A DNA stretch of 64,000 nt, from contig NC_031768.1 of the NCBI RefSeq assembly GCF_001522545.3, positions 4,958,320 to 5,022,319 of the forward strand, in the 5' to 3' direction. Positions within the stretch are counted from its first letter, which is position 1. Each line of letters starts with the position of its first letter. This document shows, piece by piece, positions 38,161 through 52,000 of the stretch. This stretch comes from Parus major. Taxonomy: Eukaryota > Chordata > Aves > Passeriformes > Paridae. The translations under genes and the position numbers were made by a program. The notes beneath the pieces are model-generated. The model was not told the DNA's origin, did not search any database, and saw only the letters and a list, made by a program, of their open reading frames with translations.

Positions 38161-39723
38161 CTGAGGGGAAATGGGGGAAATGGGAGCGGTGTCACACCGG
38201 GCGTGGGCACACTGAGGCCTCTCCAAGGTGTAAAACCGAGGGGATGCGGCCCTGTGTCCTTGACAAGCCCGTGGCTGCCCGGCACCAAAACCAGAATTTC
38301 TCATCCCCAAAAGCCCATCCTGGCTCCACCACGGTGTCCTCCACCCCGAGGCACCCAGGCTGAGCCCACACTGCAGCACCCACTGAGCTTTGGCTCAGTA
38401 ACTAGCAAATGCGTCTTGTTCACCCTCATATTGATGCTAATAATTGACATTTAAATGACTAATTAATTGATCCTAGAAGGCATTCAGGCCTGGACAGAAG
38501 AAGGGCTTGAAGAAGCTCTGTCTGCTTTGGTGGCTTGTCCTGTGGCTGCTCCAGGCACCAGGTCTGGGTGTCAGCTCCCAGCCTGTCCTGCTGTGCCACT
38601 CACTGCCTGCCTTTTCCAGCCACCTCACTCCTTCAAAGGGAACCAAGGGAGGTCACTCCATCTTCGTTTCAACTGGAAAAACCTCTTTTTTCTTAAGGAA
38701 GATGTTTCCAGTGTTGGGCATTCCTGTGGGACTCTGCTCTTTGTCTTCTCCATTTCTTTGGCCAGCCTGTTTTCAGAGAGTCAGTCCTGGCACGAAATTC
38801 CCTCCCTGTGCCTGCTCCCTCCTCCTTCTCCACTCACACCGTGGATGTGCAGCACCTGGCAGCCCATACTGAATCCTTTTCCTGTTTAAAGGCTGAGGAG
38901 TCTTTTTTTTTTTATTATTTTTCAGTTTTTCAAGATTCAGTTTTTCCTTTAAGTGCATTTTTGGATCCCTTCCCTCTGTCTGAGTGACCTTACGTCCTGC
39001 TGTATTAAATACACCTTTTTCCTTCCTGCACTGGGTCTCTCCAGGTCTGGTCTCTTCTCCCATTGCCCCAGTGCTTTGATTACATTTATATCATCACCCT
39101 TTGATAGGCCAAATTTCCTACTCTTGCAGGCATGCAGCTACTCACAATTTCTTAACATCTCTTTAACAAAAACATTTGCAAATTGCATAACCATAAAGAA
39201 AAAACTTGAAAGCACAGACTCTGTCCATTATAATTTTTAAAAATAATAATACTTTCAAGGCTTTCCGGATTTAAAGCAAGCTTTTGCTAGTTTAAGTTAC
39301 TTAGACTTGCTTTATCTTTGCTGGAGTTCACTGTTCTGCCCCTTCCTTTCATTCACACATTTTAATCCAGTGGTTATTTTACTGCTGTTCCCAGAGGACT
39401 GGCACAGAACCCAGACATGCTCCCCATGGAAAAGCTGCTGCTGGAAAGGATCTCCCTTCCCCAAGCCAAGAGCTCCCTCCTGGCTGCCCCAACTTCAGCC
39501 ACATCAGCTTCAGTCCCATCCATTGCCGAAACATCTGACCCCACCCAGCAGTGAAATTGGGCACCTTTGGCAGAGCCAATTTCCAGCAGAACCGCGCCAT
39601 GGGTCTGGCACTGGGCAGCATCAGCCTCCCGCTATTTCCTGGGGAAACCTCCATCCTCCCCCTCCCTTCTGGGGATCCAGGCTGGCCCTGGCCCGTTCCC
39701 AGTGCCCGAGGTTCCCGGGTTAC
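38161..39723 (-). other. Predicted intron of the cysteine-rich gene
   Basis: Bounded by a GTAACC donor and a CCCCTCAG acceptor on the minus strand. No repeat or coding exon was recognised inside it. Confidence 0.45.
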
Positions 39724-39776
39724 CTGCAGGGTGGCCGGGCAGGCGGGACGGGCTCTGGGGTGCGCTCCCCGCTCCT
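39724..39776 (-). other. Predicted non-coding first exon of the cysteine-rich gene
   Basis: On the minus strand this GC-rich stretch begins about 30 nt after a TATA box and ends CCTGCAG|GTAACC, a good donor at 39723-39722. It contains no ATG. Splicing to 38160 removes a 1.56-kb intron. Inferred from signals only; no transcript evidence is available here. Confidence 0.45.
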
Positions 39777-39796
39777 GCCCCACAGCGCGCCCAGCA

Positions 39797-39808
39797 CCTC
39801 TATTTATG
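39797..39808 (-). promoter_or_regulatory. TATA box, predicted promoter of the cysteine-rich gene
   Basis: The minus strand reads GCATAAATAGAGG within GC-rich sequence. It stands at the right distance from the predicted first exon and donor. A GATA-type motif (AGATAAG, 39888-39894 on the minus strand) lies about 85 nt upstream. Confidence 0.5.
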
Positions 39809-39809
39809 C

Positions 39810-41281
39810 GGCTGCACGGTGAAACCCTGGCGGGGGGAAAGGGGAGGCGGGGAAGCCTCCAAGGTGCTGGGCAGGGCCAGCAAGATGCTTATCTTGCTCG
39901 TGGTGTTGGTTCAGTCTGAGCTCAGGCTAATCCGGCGTGTCCAGCCTCTGCAGGTCTGTCCCCACGCCGCTCTGCCCAGACTTCACCAGGGTTCCTGAAG
40001 CATCAGCAGCCCCTTGGGCTTCACAGACTGCTGGGGACAGGGATACCGGGGTCCACAGAAAGGGCAAAATGAGTTAAAAGCTCTAGGAAGGCAGCACAGC
40101 TGAAATGCAGCCAGCTCTGGGGTGATGCACCCCAAAATGCAGGAGCTGGTGGTGGGCATGGACCTTCTCAGAGCACACGTCCTTGTGTCCACACACCTTC
40201 CCAGGACAGGGCAGGCCCCCTGTGCCACACACTTGATGTGCACCCTTTAAAGCACTTGGGGTTTGTTCTCCTCTGGATTAAGCTGCAGGGAGCCAAGGCC
40301 ATGGATCTCAGCAGAGGAGGGGTGCACGAGTTTCATGTGCCCTGAGCAGCACAGACAGCCTGATCTTCTTCTTCCCATTTGGTCCCTGGTGTGGAAATGT
40401 CTTGCCCTGGTGTCATGGACTCACTGGAAATGAACCCCCAGCCTTGCAGAACAGAGGGATGAAGAGCAGAGGCATCTTGGGGCAGATGGGACTGGAAAGC
40501 AGTGAGGGTTTTGGGAGCACACAGCCGTTCACCCCTTGGAGTAGGAGGTGTTAGGAGAAGAGCCTGGGCTGGAGCTGCAGGTCGAGGGAGCACTGGAGCT
40601 GGGCACTGCACTCAGGACAGTGGGCTGGGATGCTGCCTGGCCTTCATCCACCTCCTGCTTCCCTCTCATGGCTCTTGGAGCCTGGAAACCCCCATCCCTC
40701 TGGTCCAGAACCCCCACAGAGCTAGCTCAAGAGCACTGAGCTGTGCCAAGCTGGGCAGCTGCCTCTGACTGGAGGCATAAAATATTCACCGAGTCTCAGT
40801 GGCAAGGAAGGGAAAAGGAACTGAAAGGATCATTTATCCAGAGAGGGTCATCACTGTCAGAGGACAGGCCCGGGGATGTGTGGGAGGGACACTCAGACAC
40901 GCTGCTCCTGCCATTGATGCTGTGTTTGGGCATGTGTTTTTAGGTCCTGCAGGCATTTCTGTACACGAGTCAAATAAAAACTCCTCCCTTGCTTCCTGAG
41001 GCCTTTTCCACAGCAGAGACACGGTGGGCAGGATGGCACCAGCCAGTCCCTCTCACTCCTAGCCCAGCCCTCTGGGGTGGCACTGGGGCTGTGCCCTGTG
41101 GGACATCCTCAGGCAAACATCAGGAGACACAACACCAACATCCCTGGGCAGGGCAATGCCACTGCTGGATGTGCCTGCACAGAGAGCCCCCAGGGACAGG
41201 GGAAGGCCCTGGGAGCACCTTGGTGAGCCTGGCTCCAGCCCAGGTGGAGCAGTCCTGAAATATCTGGGGCTCACACCCAAC
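39810..41281. other. Intergenic sequence between the cysteine-rich gene and CBS
   Basis: GC-richer unique-looking sequence. No exon with matching splice sites, RNA gene or CR1 copy was recognised. Confidence 0.5.
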
Positions 41282-42950
41282 TTTATTAGCTCCCACACTC
41301 ATAGTTAACATACAGAAGAAGTTGTAAATATTCACTGAGGTTAATACTCAGTGGTTACTTCACCTTTGCTGGAGAGTATCTGCCTGTCCTGGAGTCTGTC
41401 TGCAGCTGGCAGCCACTGCCCTGCAGCCCTCCTGCTGCTGCTGGAAGCACTGGGCTTTGGGTTAATCCGTAACAGCCAGCCTGGTCCAGACTCAGTTCTG
41501 GGCTTCATGGAGTTGTGGGGCACTTTCAGACTTACTCATGTGAGTTTGGAATACATGCATGGACTAACATGCCTCACTTCGCAACAGAATTGCTAAAACA
41601 AATAGGATACGATGAGGGCTGATCTAATCACTTTTTGTTTTTCTGGACAAATATGGTTATTGCTCAAGCAAAAACTCTCAGAAAATCTGATAATAGCTCT
41701 TGTCACTCAGGAAACAACAGACAGTAGAGACACTTTTCCTAAATGTAAATACTTCAGCATTCTATAATTTAATAAAAGTCTTGTACAAACTAGATTAGAT
41801 TGGGAATATGGAGTAGCCACTTAGCAGCAAGCTGAAATTGAAATTGGTTGTTGCCATCTTGGAGCAGCTCCTGAAACTTACAGAAAGATTGTTAACTTCC
41901 CTGGGTCTTTTGAGAGCAACTCCCCCAAGCTGGGTTTCAATGGCACTTCAGTTTGGTCCCACAGCCCACTTTTGACATTCGCTTTCATTTATGTTTTTGG
42001 TAGCCATGGCAAATGACTCTTCTGACCTTCATTATCAGTTTCTGGAACACAATGGTCTGAAAGCAAAATGAGGACCAAGCCTTGCCTCCCCCTGCACCCC
42101 TTGATAAGGAGCTCTCAGGATGCATATTCAGGGATGAAGCCACAGCCCCTCTCCCAGTTCCTGTTCCATGAATGAGTCTTTGCTTCTTGTTTGGGTTCGC
42201 TTCACTGTCCCCTCCCGTGGGACCACGCATGGGGCACCCAGTGCCACCAACTCCCCCAGAGGTGAGGAAGGTGCTTTCCAAATTCCAGGTGACCATTCAC
42301 CACCAGCACCTCATCCCCTCTGCTCATCTCAGCCCTCAGCTTTTCCTTCCCACCCTTCCTGCTGACACCTTTCACATTCTGGGGCTCTGTGTCCCACCCA
42401 TTCCTCCCTCCTTGTTCTCCTGCTGCCTTCTTGGAACCAAACACAGCCAGGGATGAGGAGGAATGGCTCCTGGGGGTGCCTGCAGCCCTGCCTGGCTGGG
42501 CAGAGAGGGGCAGGAGGCTGCAGCAGTGATGTGACCTGCCCCCAGCCCTGCTGCTCCTGTGGCTGAAATGGGGTCAGGAAAGCTCCCAGCAGCTGCAACA
42601 CGGGCAGTGTGCAGGTACCTGCAGCTGGCAAACACACCAAACCTCCTCCTGCTAAAATCTGGGCAGGAGCAACCATCCCCTTCCCATCCTCACCTTCCCA
42701 CATTCCCTGCCCAGCCCCAGGAAGCTCCATGTGACCACACATGGCTATTAAACACAGTTTCTTTAGTTATCTCCTCTTTAGTGATACCGTGGCTGGCATT
42801 TGGCAGACAAATACAATACATCACAATTTTCACCTAGGCATTTTGAGAAACTATTGGCTGGATTGAGCCAGAGGCTCCCTTGACCAGGTGGTTTGGGCTC
42901 GGGGGCACACCTGGACCTGCTGGAGGAGCGGGGCCAGCCGAGCTGCTCTG
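41282..42950 (-). other. CBS: Probable CBS 3' UTR with candidate poly(A) signals
   Basis: Downstream of the CBS stop the minus strand carries ATTAAA at 41768-41773 and AATAAA at 41282-41287. No other gene is visible between. The actual 3' end is not determinable from sequence alone. Confidence 0.45.
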
Positions 42951-43048
42951 CTACTTCTTGTCGTTCCTGTTGACAAAGGTGAGGAGGTCCATGGCTGTGA
43001 CCACGCCTAACACCATCTGCTTCATGAAGGAGCTGCCGTTCCCACTGA
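42951..43048 (-). CDS. CBS: CBS last coding exon (residues 485-516), CBS domain 2 end
   Basis: 98 nt; acceptor GTGCTCCCAG. It encodes [20 protein letters not shown] and [11 protein letters not shown], then TAG at 42951-42953. Thr502 and Asp505 align with human SAM-site Thr535 and Asp538. The C-terminus after LLTFVN is lineage-specific, as usual. Confidence 0.95.
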
Positions 43049-46000
43049 CTGGGAGCACAGAAAGTTCCAGTTTAGTGGCAAAAAATAAAATAAACCACCA
43101 CCACCACCAGCCCCCTCACCACCTTCCAGCTGTGCAGAGCCTGCTGTTCATTTATTAAAAGAAACCCTTAACAGGGACAGCACCTGTCTGAGTTCTACCT
43201 CCACAGAAATGACTGATGGAGCCTCAGTCAGGTTACTGGGATCACACCAGAGAGGCTTTTGCTGCAAATAACTCACCTTTGCCAAAGCAGGAAACTTAAT
43301 TTCCCAGTGGTTTTTAGCCAAATTCTGTTCCAGTCCTGCTCCTATCATCACAAAACTTTTCAGAGCAAAGTAATGAGACTCTCTGAAAAGTCAAGCACTT
43401 TTCTACTCTGTTCTCATAACATCCTACACCACATTAATGAAACAGCACTTCAATAATTGTTTTAACTGTCTGATAAATGTTTTCTTAAATAAAAAATAAA
43501 ATTAGCCACCAGAGTGCAAACACAAGATAAAATCCAAGCTCCAGAGGTGTGGGAAGAAAGTAATAAATAAGGGGGTAACTGAGACAGCATTAAAACAGCA
43601 GCTCTGGAAAAGCAAGTGGGTGTTGTTTGAAAATCAGAGCAAGAGGTGCTGCAGACAGCTGGCTGATATTTTTTGTTAGGTGCCATTTAATTTGCTGATG
43701 CCATTTAATTTATATCAAAACGTGTTAGAAAAGAGATATTCCTTATTTTAAGACAACATAGCTGAGAAAGGAAATTCTGCCTGGCATTAATTTTGGTGAT
43801 TGAATTGGAAATGTGCATCAAAGGCAGTTTTGAGTGACAGATTTTTGTCTGCAACCCGTTGTGGGAACATGGATGGAGTTGCAAGCTTCAGAGCTGGTGG
43901 GCTCAGGGGAAGCAGGGCCTGGAGATGGAAGGTTTGGGATGTTTGGGCATGGTGGGTTTTGGAGGCCCTGAGTGGAGCAGGCAGTCCCGTGCTGGCAGTG
44001 TCACCCACTGCTCACCCAAGGGATGTTCTGCACACTCAGTGTGTAAAATCCCATTAAATCAGCATAATTACACCCCTCAGCTCTAATTCACAAGACCTAA
44101 ACTCTTCTGACTGCTTTTTTGTATTGCTCACTTTTCCCAGCCAAGGTCAAATCTGTACTCCCAGAAGTCTTTTGGTGTGGCTGTACCAGGAAGGTGTGTC
44201 AGGTCAGATGTGCTGAGCAGCACCTGCCACCACAGCTTTTTGGGGTCAGAGGAGGCACTGGGGTGATCCCTGCTGCCCCTGAGGTGTCAGCAGTCCTGAT
44301 GCTGCTGTGCTGCTGCTGCTGCAGACGTCTCTGCTGGGTTGGTTTGCTGCACCAGGGGGAAGGTGGCTGTGCAGTGGATTGAGAACAAACCAAACCTGCT
44401 TTAATGGTGCTCCCAGACTGGCACAGCATCCCTACTCCCAGCCATGGTCCAGGTAAGAGACACACAGCTGCCCCAGGCCACACATCAGTGTCCTGATGAC
44501 TCGTGCCACGGGGCTTGCTCATGGCCCAACCCAATTTTTCTCAGCTTTCTCTACTTAGGTGTCTGAATTCCACCCAGGCTTTACCTAATGTGGCCAAATG
44601 CTCCTTCTGACCTTGCCCCTGGGCTACAGAAGTCTACAACAGAGATCCCTAGTGTCCCCCTTGCTTGCTTTGCCCCTCTCCCCTCATCTCTGTGGTGTCA
44701 GGAAGAGACACAGGTGAAGAGTGGGCAGTTCCAGGGCTTTGCAGAGCAGAAACCCCTCGTGCAGAGGCTCAGGGGCTGCACAGGTGCAGCAGCTGCACTG
44801 ACACCTGCCACAATCTGCTTGAGAATTTCCCTTTCCCCTCCCAAACACTTGTGCCAAGGAGAGTTTCTGCAGATACCTACACTGCATCTGCTCAAGTACA
44901 ACGATTGCAAAGTGGTCGTTCTCCAGGATGCAGGAAAGCTTCCCCAGGCTGTCCTCCAGGCCAATCTAAACGGGACAAAATGTAACATTTGACATTTTAC
45001 TTCACCTGACAATGGCTGAGCTCTGATTTTGGAGGGTGCTGGATGAAATCCCCTGTCAGTGCTTGGCTCCTGCTGTGAAAAGCTCTCATATCTGAACCCT
45101 GCTGGGTCAGCAGAGTTTTTACAGGTGCTTGTTCTTACTCTCATCTCCAAGATACCACCACTGCCCTCCCTGCTCCTCTCTGCCTTCACATCTCTGCCTT
45201 CTCACCGACCTCTTCTCCCAGCTCCTCTCACACCCCAGGGTGGTGTTGGTGCACCTCTCCCTCTCTCCCTGTCCCCAGACAGAGGCTGACACCAGCCCAG
45301 CCTCAGTGGTACCTTTGAGAACTGGTCGTAGGTGACCTTGGTGACAGGGTCTGAGAACTCTGCGTTTCCAGCCAGCACGGAGCTGAGGGTGTTGCTGAGG
45401 GTCACCATTCCCAAAATAAGCCTGTAAGGGAACAGGGAGTTTTCCAGGTGGTCAGAACTGAGGTAGAACATGCATCTAACATAGGGGCTGAACTGCTCAG
45501 GTTGAAGTCAGTGACTGAACTGTTGCTGCAGTCAGTGGGAGGCAGCAGGTTTCTCCTCACTTGATCAGAACAAGGAAGCCTTTGTCCTCACCAAGCTGTT
45601 GGTTTCACAGTAGTTAAAATCTGCTATTGCAGCCCAGGACTTAGCAGCTGGGAGAAGGAAAACCCGTGGGCTCTCCAGCTGCTTATTTGTGTGGGTTTCC
45701 CCCAGCTCTCACTCCCCTGGGTTCCCCTTGCCTGTGCACTGATCCAGCGTCTTCCGAGTCCAGTGGGCACTGGACTGGGCTTTAACTGGATCTTTTACAG
45801 GAGTTTTATTGATGAATCTTCACAAGGAGGCAGATGATCTTTTTAAAATTATGTATCAAAGTCCAACACAAGAGCCTCAATGCTGAATGAATAAATGGGA
45901 CTTTAACTTCATCATGACTGATCTTTCTGTATGAATGCCCATCTCTGTAGTGAGCAGAAATAGTTACCCTGACTCAGCAACAACAGGAGCTTGGTCATAT

Positions 46001-49000
46001 CCCTTCTCCTGGAGGATCTCAATTGCCTTTTGACAGCTGACTTCTGGGAGGAGAATGAGAGGGGCCGAGAGGTTCAGTTTCTGCACCTTGATGTTCCACC
46101 ACCTGTTGAAAGACAAATGGCAGCGCCGAGCTGTGACTGCTGCACAGCTGTGGCCTTGAGCAGGGGGACAAGGCCAGAGGAGATGAGGGATAGTCTGTCT
46201 GCCTGAAAAGCCAGCCCCACTCCTACACCCAAAGCAGAAATGCCACCATGGCCAGATCTTGTTGAAGCCAAGCTTTCCCTACGCCCCGTGTTCATGCAGC
46301 TCCAGAGGCAGGGATGAGACCAGCAGCTGGCAAGGTGCTGAGCTGTCCTGAATCCAAGGAAGCTATTGAGGGCTTCACTTCAAGCTCATAAATGGGTGAC
46401 CTACCAGTTTTATTCCTTTGTTCAGTATCCTTGGTCCTCACAAGGCAGCATTTGCAGCTCCTGCAGGAGAGAGCCTGGCAGAGATGCTCGTGTGACTTAT
46501 GAGGGACAAGCTGAGCTTGTTTGTGGGGGAACACAAGCAGCTCCCAAACATCTCAGCCCTGAGTCCTTGCAGATAGGGCAGGGCAATGCTGGAGCCTGGA
46601 AGGGCCAAAAGCAGCTCTAACCAGACACAAGAGGCCTGGAAATATATTAAGTTTTCAGGAAATATTTTACAGTAACTTTTGGTAAAGGGGAAGGTGACAC
46701 CAGTAATACCTGCTGTCCTTAGGGTGGGACCAAGAGCTTTTCTAAACAACTGGCATTTGCCCAGCCACACATCAGCAGTTTGCCTCTGACTCCCTGCCTT
46801 GAGGGGACTCTTTCCCCATGGTGTCCAAGGGACAGCAGAGATGGCCATAATTTCTGGCCAGCAGCTCTGGAAGGTGAAAATTTCCTGTCCCTTGCCTGAA
46901 ATGAGCTGCAGAGCTGTTTTGAAAGGGGCTTGCTACAACAGGGACCCACCCTCCCCAGCAGTCTGATGGTCCTTTGACATCAGATGTGGAGTAGAGAGAG
47001 CTTTTCAGAGGGTTTAGGTGGCCTGGGCTGCCACATGGGAGTGGATCAGCTACTTTGGGACAGAAATGGCTCCTTTATAGACTTTGATTGGAAAGCTGAG
47101 ATATAACCACCCACAAGAGGAGCTGACATTACAGTCTCCCCAGAGGGGTCTGGACTTTACTGTGTTTTTTCTAAACACTAAAAGGGAACATTTTCCTTTG
47201 AAGATAATGATTTCCAGACTCAGAAAGCTGATTCCCTCAGCACAGTTTATCCCAGCAGAAGTTCTCTTACCAAGGCTTGTGCTCCTGGACGTCATTTAGG
47301 AACCCATTACTTATCATCCACTTATCATTCACAAATTTGGACCTAGAAATCACCAACAAAGAGTGAGTCTGTGAGGCTTCCAGAAGAAGTCGTGCTTTGT
47401 TTCATGCACCAGACCACAGCACTGCCCCCGGGGCTCTCATGATTTTTGCAGCTGGCTGCTCTCAGCCCCTTTTAAGGTCAACAGGAGCATTGGGTGCTCA
47501 GTAACTCTTCTAAGCACGCCAGCTATTTGCCTTCCTAACTTTAGGCATGCAGGCTCAGAAAGCGTAGCTTGGCTGAGTCCTGCTCCGTGCAGTAAGTCAG
47601 TGATGAGAGGAAATAAACCCCAAGTGCCCCAATCCCCTGGTGATTGCCACAGTAGTGTGCTCTTTCTCCCTGTTGTTTATTTTGCTTTTTTCCTGTGATC
47701 TGCCCAAGGGAGACTCCCAGCTCTGGGCTCACTCCGTAATAGCCTTGCTATCAGATTTATTGGGGTGGTTCTCCAGAACCCCAAGCTCCTGGGTTCAGCT
47801 CCTGCCACAGAAGGCCATGGGAGCTCCCCCACTGATGCTGGAAAGCAGGGGAGGGAGCGGGACACTCACATGTAGTTCCGGATGGAGTCGGGCAGGATGA
47901 CAACGCAGCGCTGACCTTCCTTCAGCTCCTTGGCAGCTCTCACAGCCACGGACATGGCACTGCCTGAGCTGCCACCTGCATGGGCACCAAGGAGAGGGAC
48001 ACAAGTGTCAGGGCAGCCCAGGATGCAGGGCCACTGTCCTGGTGTGGGGAGCACAGGCTGCCCCAGCTGAGGTGCAGAGGTGGCACCTCATGGGTTTGGG
48101 ATGCTGGGATGGGAGGACAATCTATCCCAAAGCCTTGTAGGCTTTAGGGGCAGGTAGAGGTAGGGACTGATGGGACGTGTTCATATGGTGGCTCCTGGGC
48201 TTTTGAGGCAGCGTAAGTCACCACATGAACTCCATGAACCACTTCTTGTGGGCAGACCAAAGGCTGAAAGGTCCCATGCAGGGACATTCACAACACGCTG
48301 CCCACACCACACCCTCCCTTTGCATGAGCAGAAGACCATGCCATTTCTAGAGCTTCTGGCTGACACACTTGGCAGCCAAAGACTGGTTTTAAATGCACTG
48401 TAAAGACTGAAAAAAAACATAAACATTACATTCATGCTTGGAATACCAGGCCAACGTGATGGGCAGACTTGAACGCTCCCCGTGTCTGTGTGCACGCATG
48501 TGGTTTGCTGCACGTAGGGAAAGCAGGTCCCTGCTTTACAGAGGCAATTCTTCTACCCCCAGTCTGAGTGCTGGAAGTCAAACACATTCCACTATCTGTG
48601 TGCCAATTACACACTTGCATTCAAGGCAGCACGTATTTTACAGCAGGTTAATTATCCCTGGGTCACATTTTTCAAACAAACGAGGAACGGCCCTGAAAAA
48701 TGCAGTTCAGGGAACATGAAGCTGTTCACAAATTATGGTTGAGTTCAAACAAGTGGTTTCTGTTGAAACACAGTGACTCTGTGCCTGCTAGGTTAAATCA
48801 ACATTTAAGTGTTTCATTACATATATATAGCCTGATCTTTTCCAAAACTCCTTGGATATGAGTGCTCAGGGCTTTTATCAGCTGTAACTACAAGCCTACG
48901 TAGTGTCTGGTCCTGGATGCAAACCTGTGTCTGTTTGCTTGGTGTCAGGGAAGGCTGAAAACAACAACTGATGCTCTGTGGAGGCTCTTAGGGTACAGAG

Positions 49001-52000
49001 AGGGTCTGTCTGAGGGCACCTGTTCATTTTGGGAAGCCAGTGGGATCACTTACAGCTTGTTGGCACAGGGAGAAATACTCAGTAAGAACATCTCACACTT
49101 TCTTTACTTTCAAACCTTCCTGGTCCAAACCTGGCACCTCTGGCATGGCAGTGACACCGAGCACGGCCTCACAGAGCTGTTGGCAGAGCCCACCTGTCCT
49201 GCCCTGAGCCCCACTAATCCTCCCTTCAGCCTGTGTAACTCTACACTGCCTGAAGATCCAGTTCCACTGCAAAAGTGCTCCAGTAAGGAGAGAATTATTG
49301 CTTCTATAATTACTGTGGCCCATGAGTCAGACCCCAGAGCAGACCGAGGGACACACCTCTGGAGTCTGCAGTGACCTCTGCACAGCCCCAGGCTCAGCCT
49401 TTCAGCCCTGCTGACCCAGCAGACACCAAATGCAGAGAGCACTCACCCTGAAGCGTTTTGGTCCCAAAAGGATGAGGTTCAGAAGGTTTGTTAAGAGAAC
49501 AAAACTGTTGTGGCTGCATTCTGCTTACCACACAATAACCCCTCCTCTCTGATCAGCCTGCGGGACATGAGGAATGAGTCTCTGTCGTTGCATTTGTACC
49601 ACTGATCGACCACCTGGAAGGAAAGCAAGGAGGATGAGTCTTGACAATGTCATTTCAGGCTGCCCTGACCCTCTGAAACACACCATGGTGCTGATGCCCA
49701 CAACATCTGGCAGCCCTGAGCTGCCCTCCACACTTGTTGAAAGTGTTTGTCAGAACACCCATGGTCTGGAGGGTGGGTTCTTGCTTGCAGACATCCACAC
49801 CTTTCCAGCCAGCACCCTTTCCTTGGAGAGTTAGGGATGCCTGACAGGTCCAGAGTTAGGATGTGGAAGAGTATTTATGATGTCCCAGGCCAGAGTACAT
49901 TAATGGTGGAGATTTTGCCAGAATGAGATCCAGCTACAATGATCAGTCTGTATTAAGGTGACAGCTCTACAGCCATGTGCTGACAGCAGGGATGTAGTCA
50001 ACACCTGGAAGCAGAAGGAATCTGGGGTCTAAGGCTGTGAGGGACCTTTCTAGAATGAGGCCGGGGAACACAGGCAGCCTGTGTTAGGGATTTAAAGCTC
50101 TGTGGCAGCTTATAGACTGAGAGGGAACTTGACAAGAAGAGCTACAAGGTTCATGGTCTGCTGTCTTACAGGGCTTGGATCTTGTCATCCAGCCTGTGCA
50201 TGGTGCAGGATTTCTGCTCTCTGTGTGGGGTGCCTGAGGCAGAGAAGGCTCAGGAAACAGCAGAATGATGAGGAGCAGCCTCAGCCCAGACCTCTGTGTG
50301 ATCACAGTGGAAAGGACACACTGAACAACGGTGAGGCTGAGCAGAGGAGACTCACACTGTGTTATATGCCTGCTTTTCACTCTATTTGCCTTCTCCTTGT
50401 GGGTCAGTTATAATCAGAGTTACTCAGAAAGTAACTGGGTGTCCCAATCCCCCCCACAACAGTTCTGCACTGGGAAGATATGTCAGGGCCACCACACCTC
50501 TGGCCTGGGGAGCAGGCTGGATGCAAAGGCAGAGATCAGGCAGAGGCCCCTCTTCCCAGGGTTACTCACTGATCTGTCCAGGACAGTGGGGATGAAGTCG
50601 TGCCCAATGCCCTCCACCTCAATGGTTGTGGTGTTGGTCCTGTTCATCTCACTGGGCAGAGCAACGATGGAGCCGTCGGGGTCCACGCCAATGATCTTTG
50701 AGGGAAAGACATTTTGTCAAGCCAAAGTGGGAATTCAGAAACAGCCAAACACAAAACCCAAAGGAAAAGTTACCCTCACCCTTATCAGCAATGTTTCCTT
50801 CCCGTGATACTCATTAATATTCCTAATCACTGGCAGCATGGAGAGCTTCCAGGATAAAAGGGTGCTGTTTTTCACTGTCTTTTAAAATAGATCCTAGGTG
50901 GCTTCAGCTGTTGCAGAAGTGACTGGTGGCTTAAAATGTTATCACTCTCAAGGTGTTTGTCATCACCCCTTTGGCAGAGCCTGCCACTTCCAAAGCCCAA
51001 CCCTTAGGACAGTGCCAGAGCTCCTTAATCTATTCTAGGTGAAGCCAGCCAGTGAGCTCCAACCTGTGGAAACCTGTGGATACAGACATCCTTTCTGGAT
51101 CTAGTTGTGCTGGCTGATGGTGACACCTCCCTGGTTATTTATTGGTGTCTGGGCTCAGGTGCCTCCCTCAGCACACAGCTTGAGAAGGGATGGTGACACT
51201 GCCCCACATGCAGCTGCCCACTGCCAGGGAGGTGACCTCACGTGACAGTGCTCCAGTGGTGGGTCCACACCTCCCTGCTGGATCAGGGATCACTCACAAC
51301 TGGCCAGACCAGAGAGGCAGTGACTGTCACGCCTCCAGTCTGCCTCAAAGCACGAGCTCTGCGGGATGAGCATCGTGACAGATGTTAACCCTAAAGCACA
51401 GAGGGTTTTGCAGTGGCAGAGGAGAAGCATTTGCAGTCTGTGCCCCCCAGTGTGTCCTGCACAGGACAAGGCACCAGGCAGGGGGAGATTTTAGTGGGGC
51501 TGTTGAAACTTTGGTCTCTTAAGGCACTTGGATGGGTCTAGATCAACCTAAACATCATCAAATTGCTTCTAACAAAAGCCACGATTGCTGTGAACAAATA
51601 AATAGGTGCAGACAGCAACTCCCTCAGGTGAGCCTTGGGGTTAGGCAGGAAATAAGATGCAGTGACAGGACAAGGGGGAATGGCTTTGAGCTGAAGGAGG
51701 GTAGATTTACACTGGATATTAGGAAAAAATTCCTTATTGTAAGGGTGGTGAGGCCCTGGCACAGGTTGCCCAGAGAAGTGGTGGGTGCCCCGTCCGTGGA
51801 ATTGTTCAAGGCCAGCTCTGAGCAGCCTGGTCTGGTGGAAGGTGTCCCTGCCAATGGCAGGGTGGAACAGAGTGACCCTTAATGTCCCTTCCAACCCAAA
51901 CCATGCTGTGATTCCTGGCAGTCCTGCCTTACCTTGCACTCCGGGCACTTCTCCTTCAGCTTCCTGGCCACACCAGTGATGGTGCCTCCTGTGCCAGACC

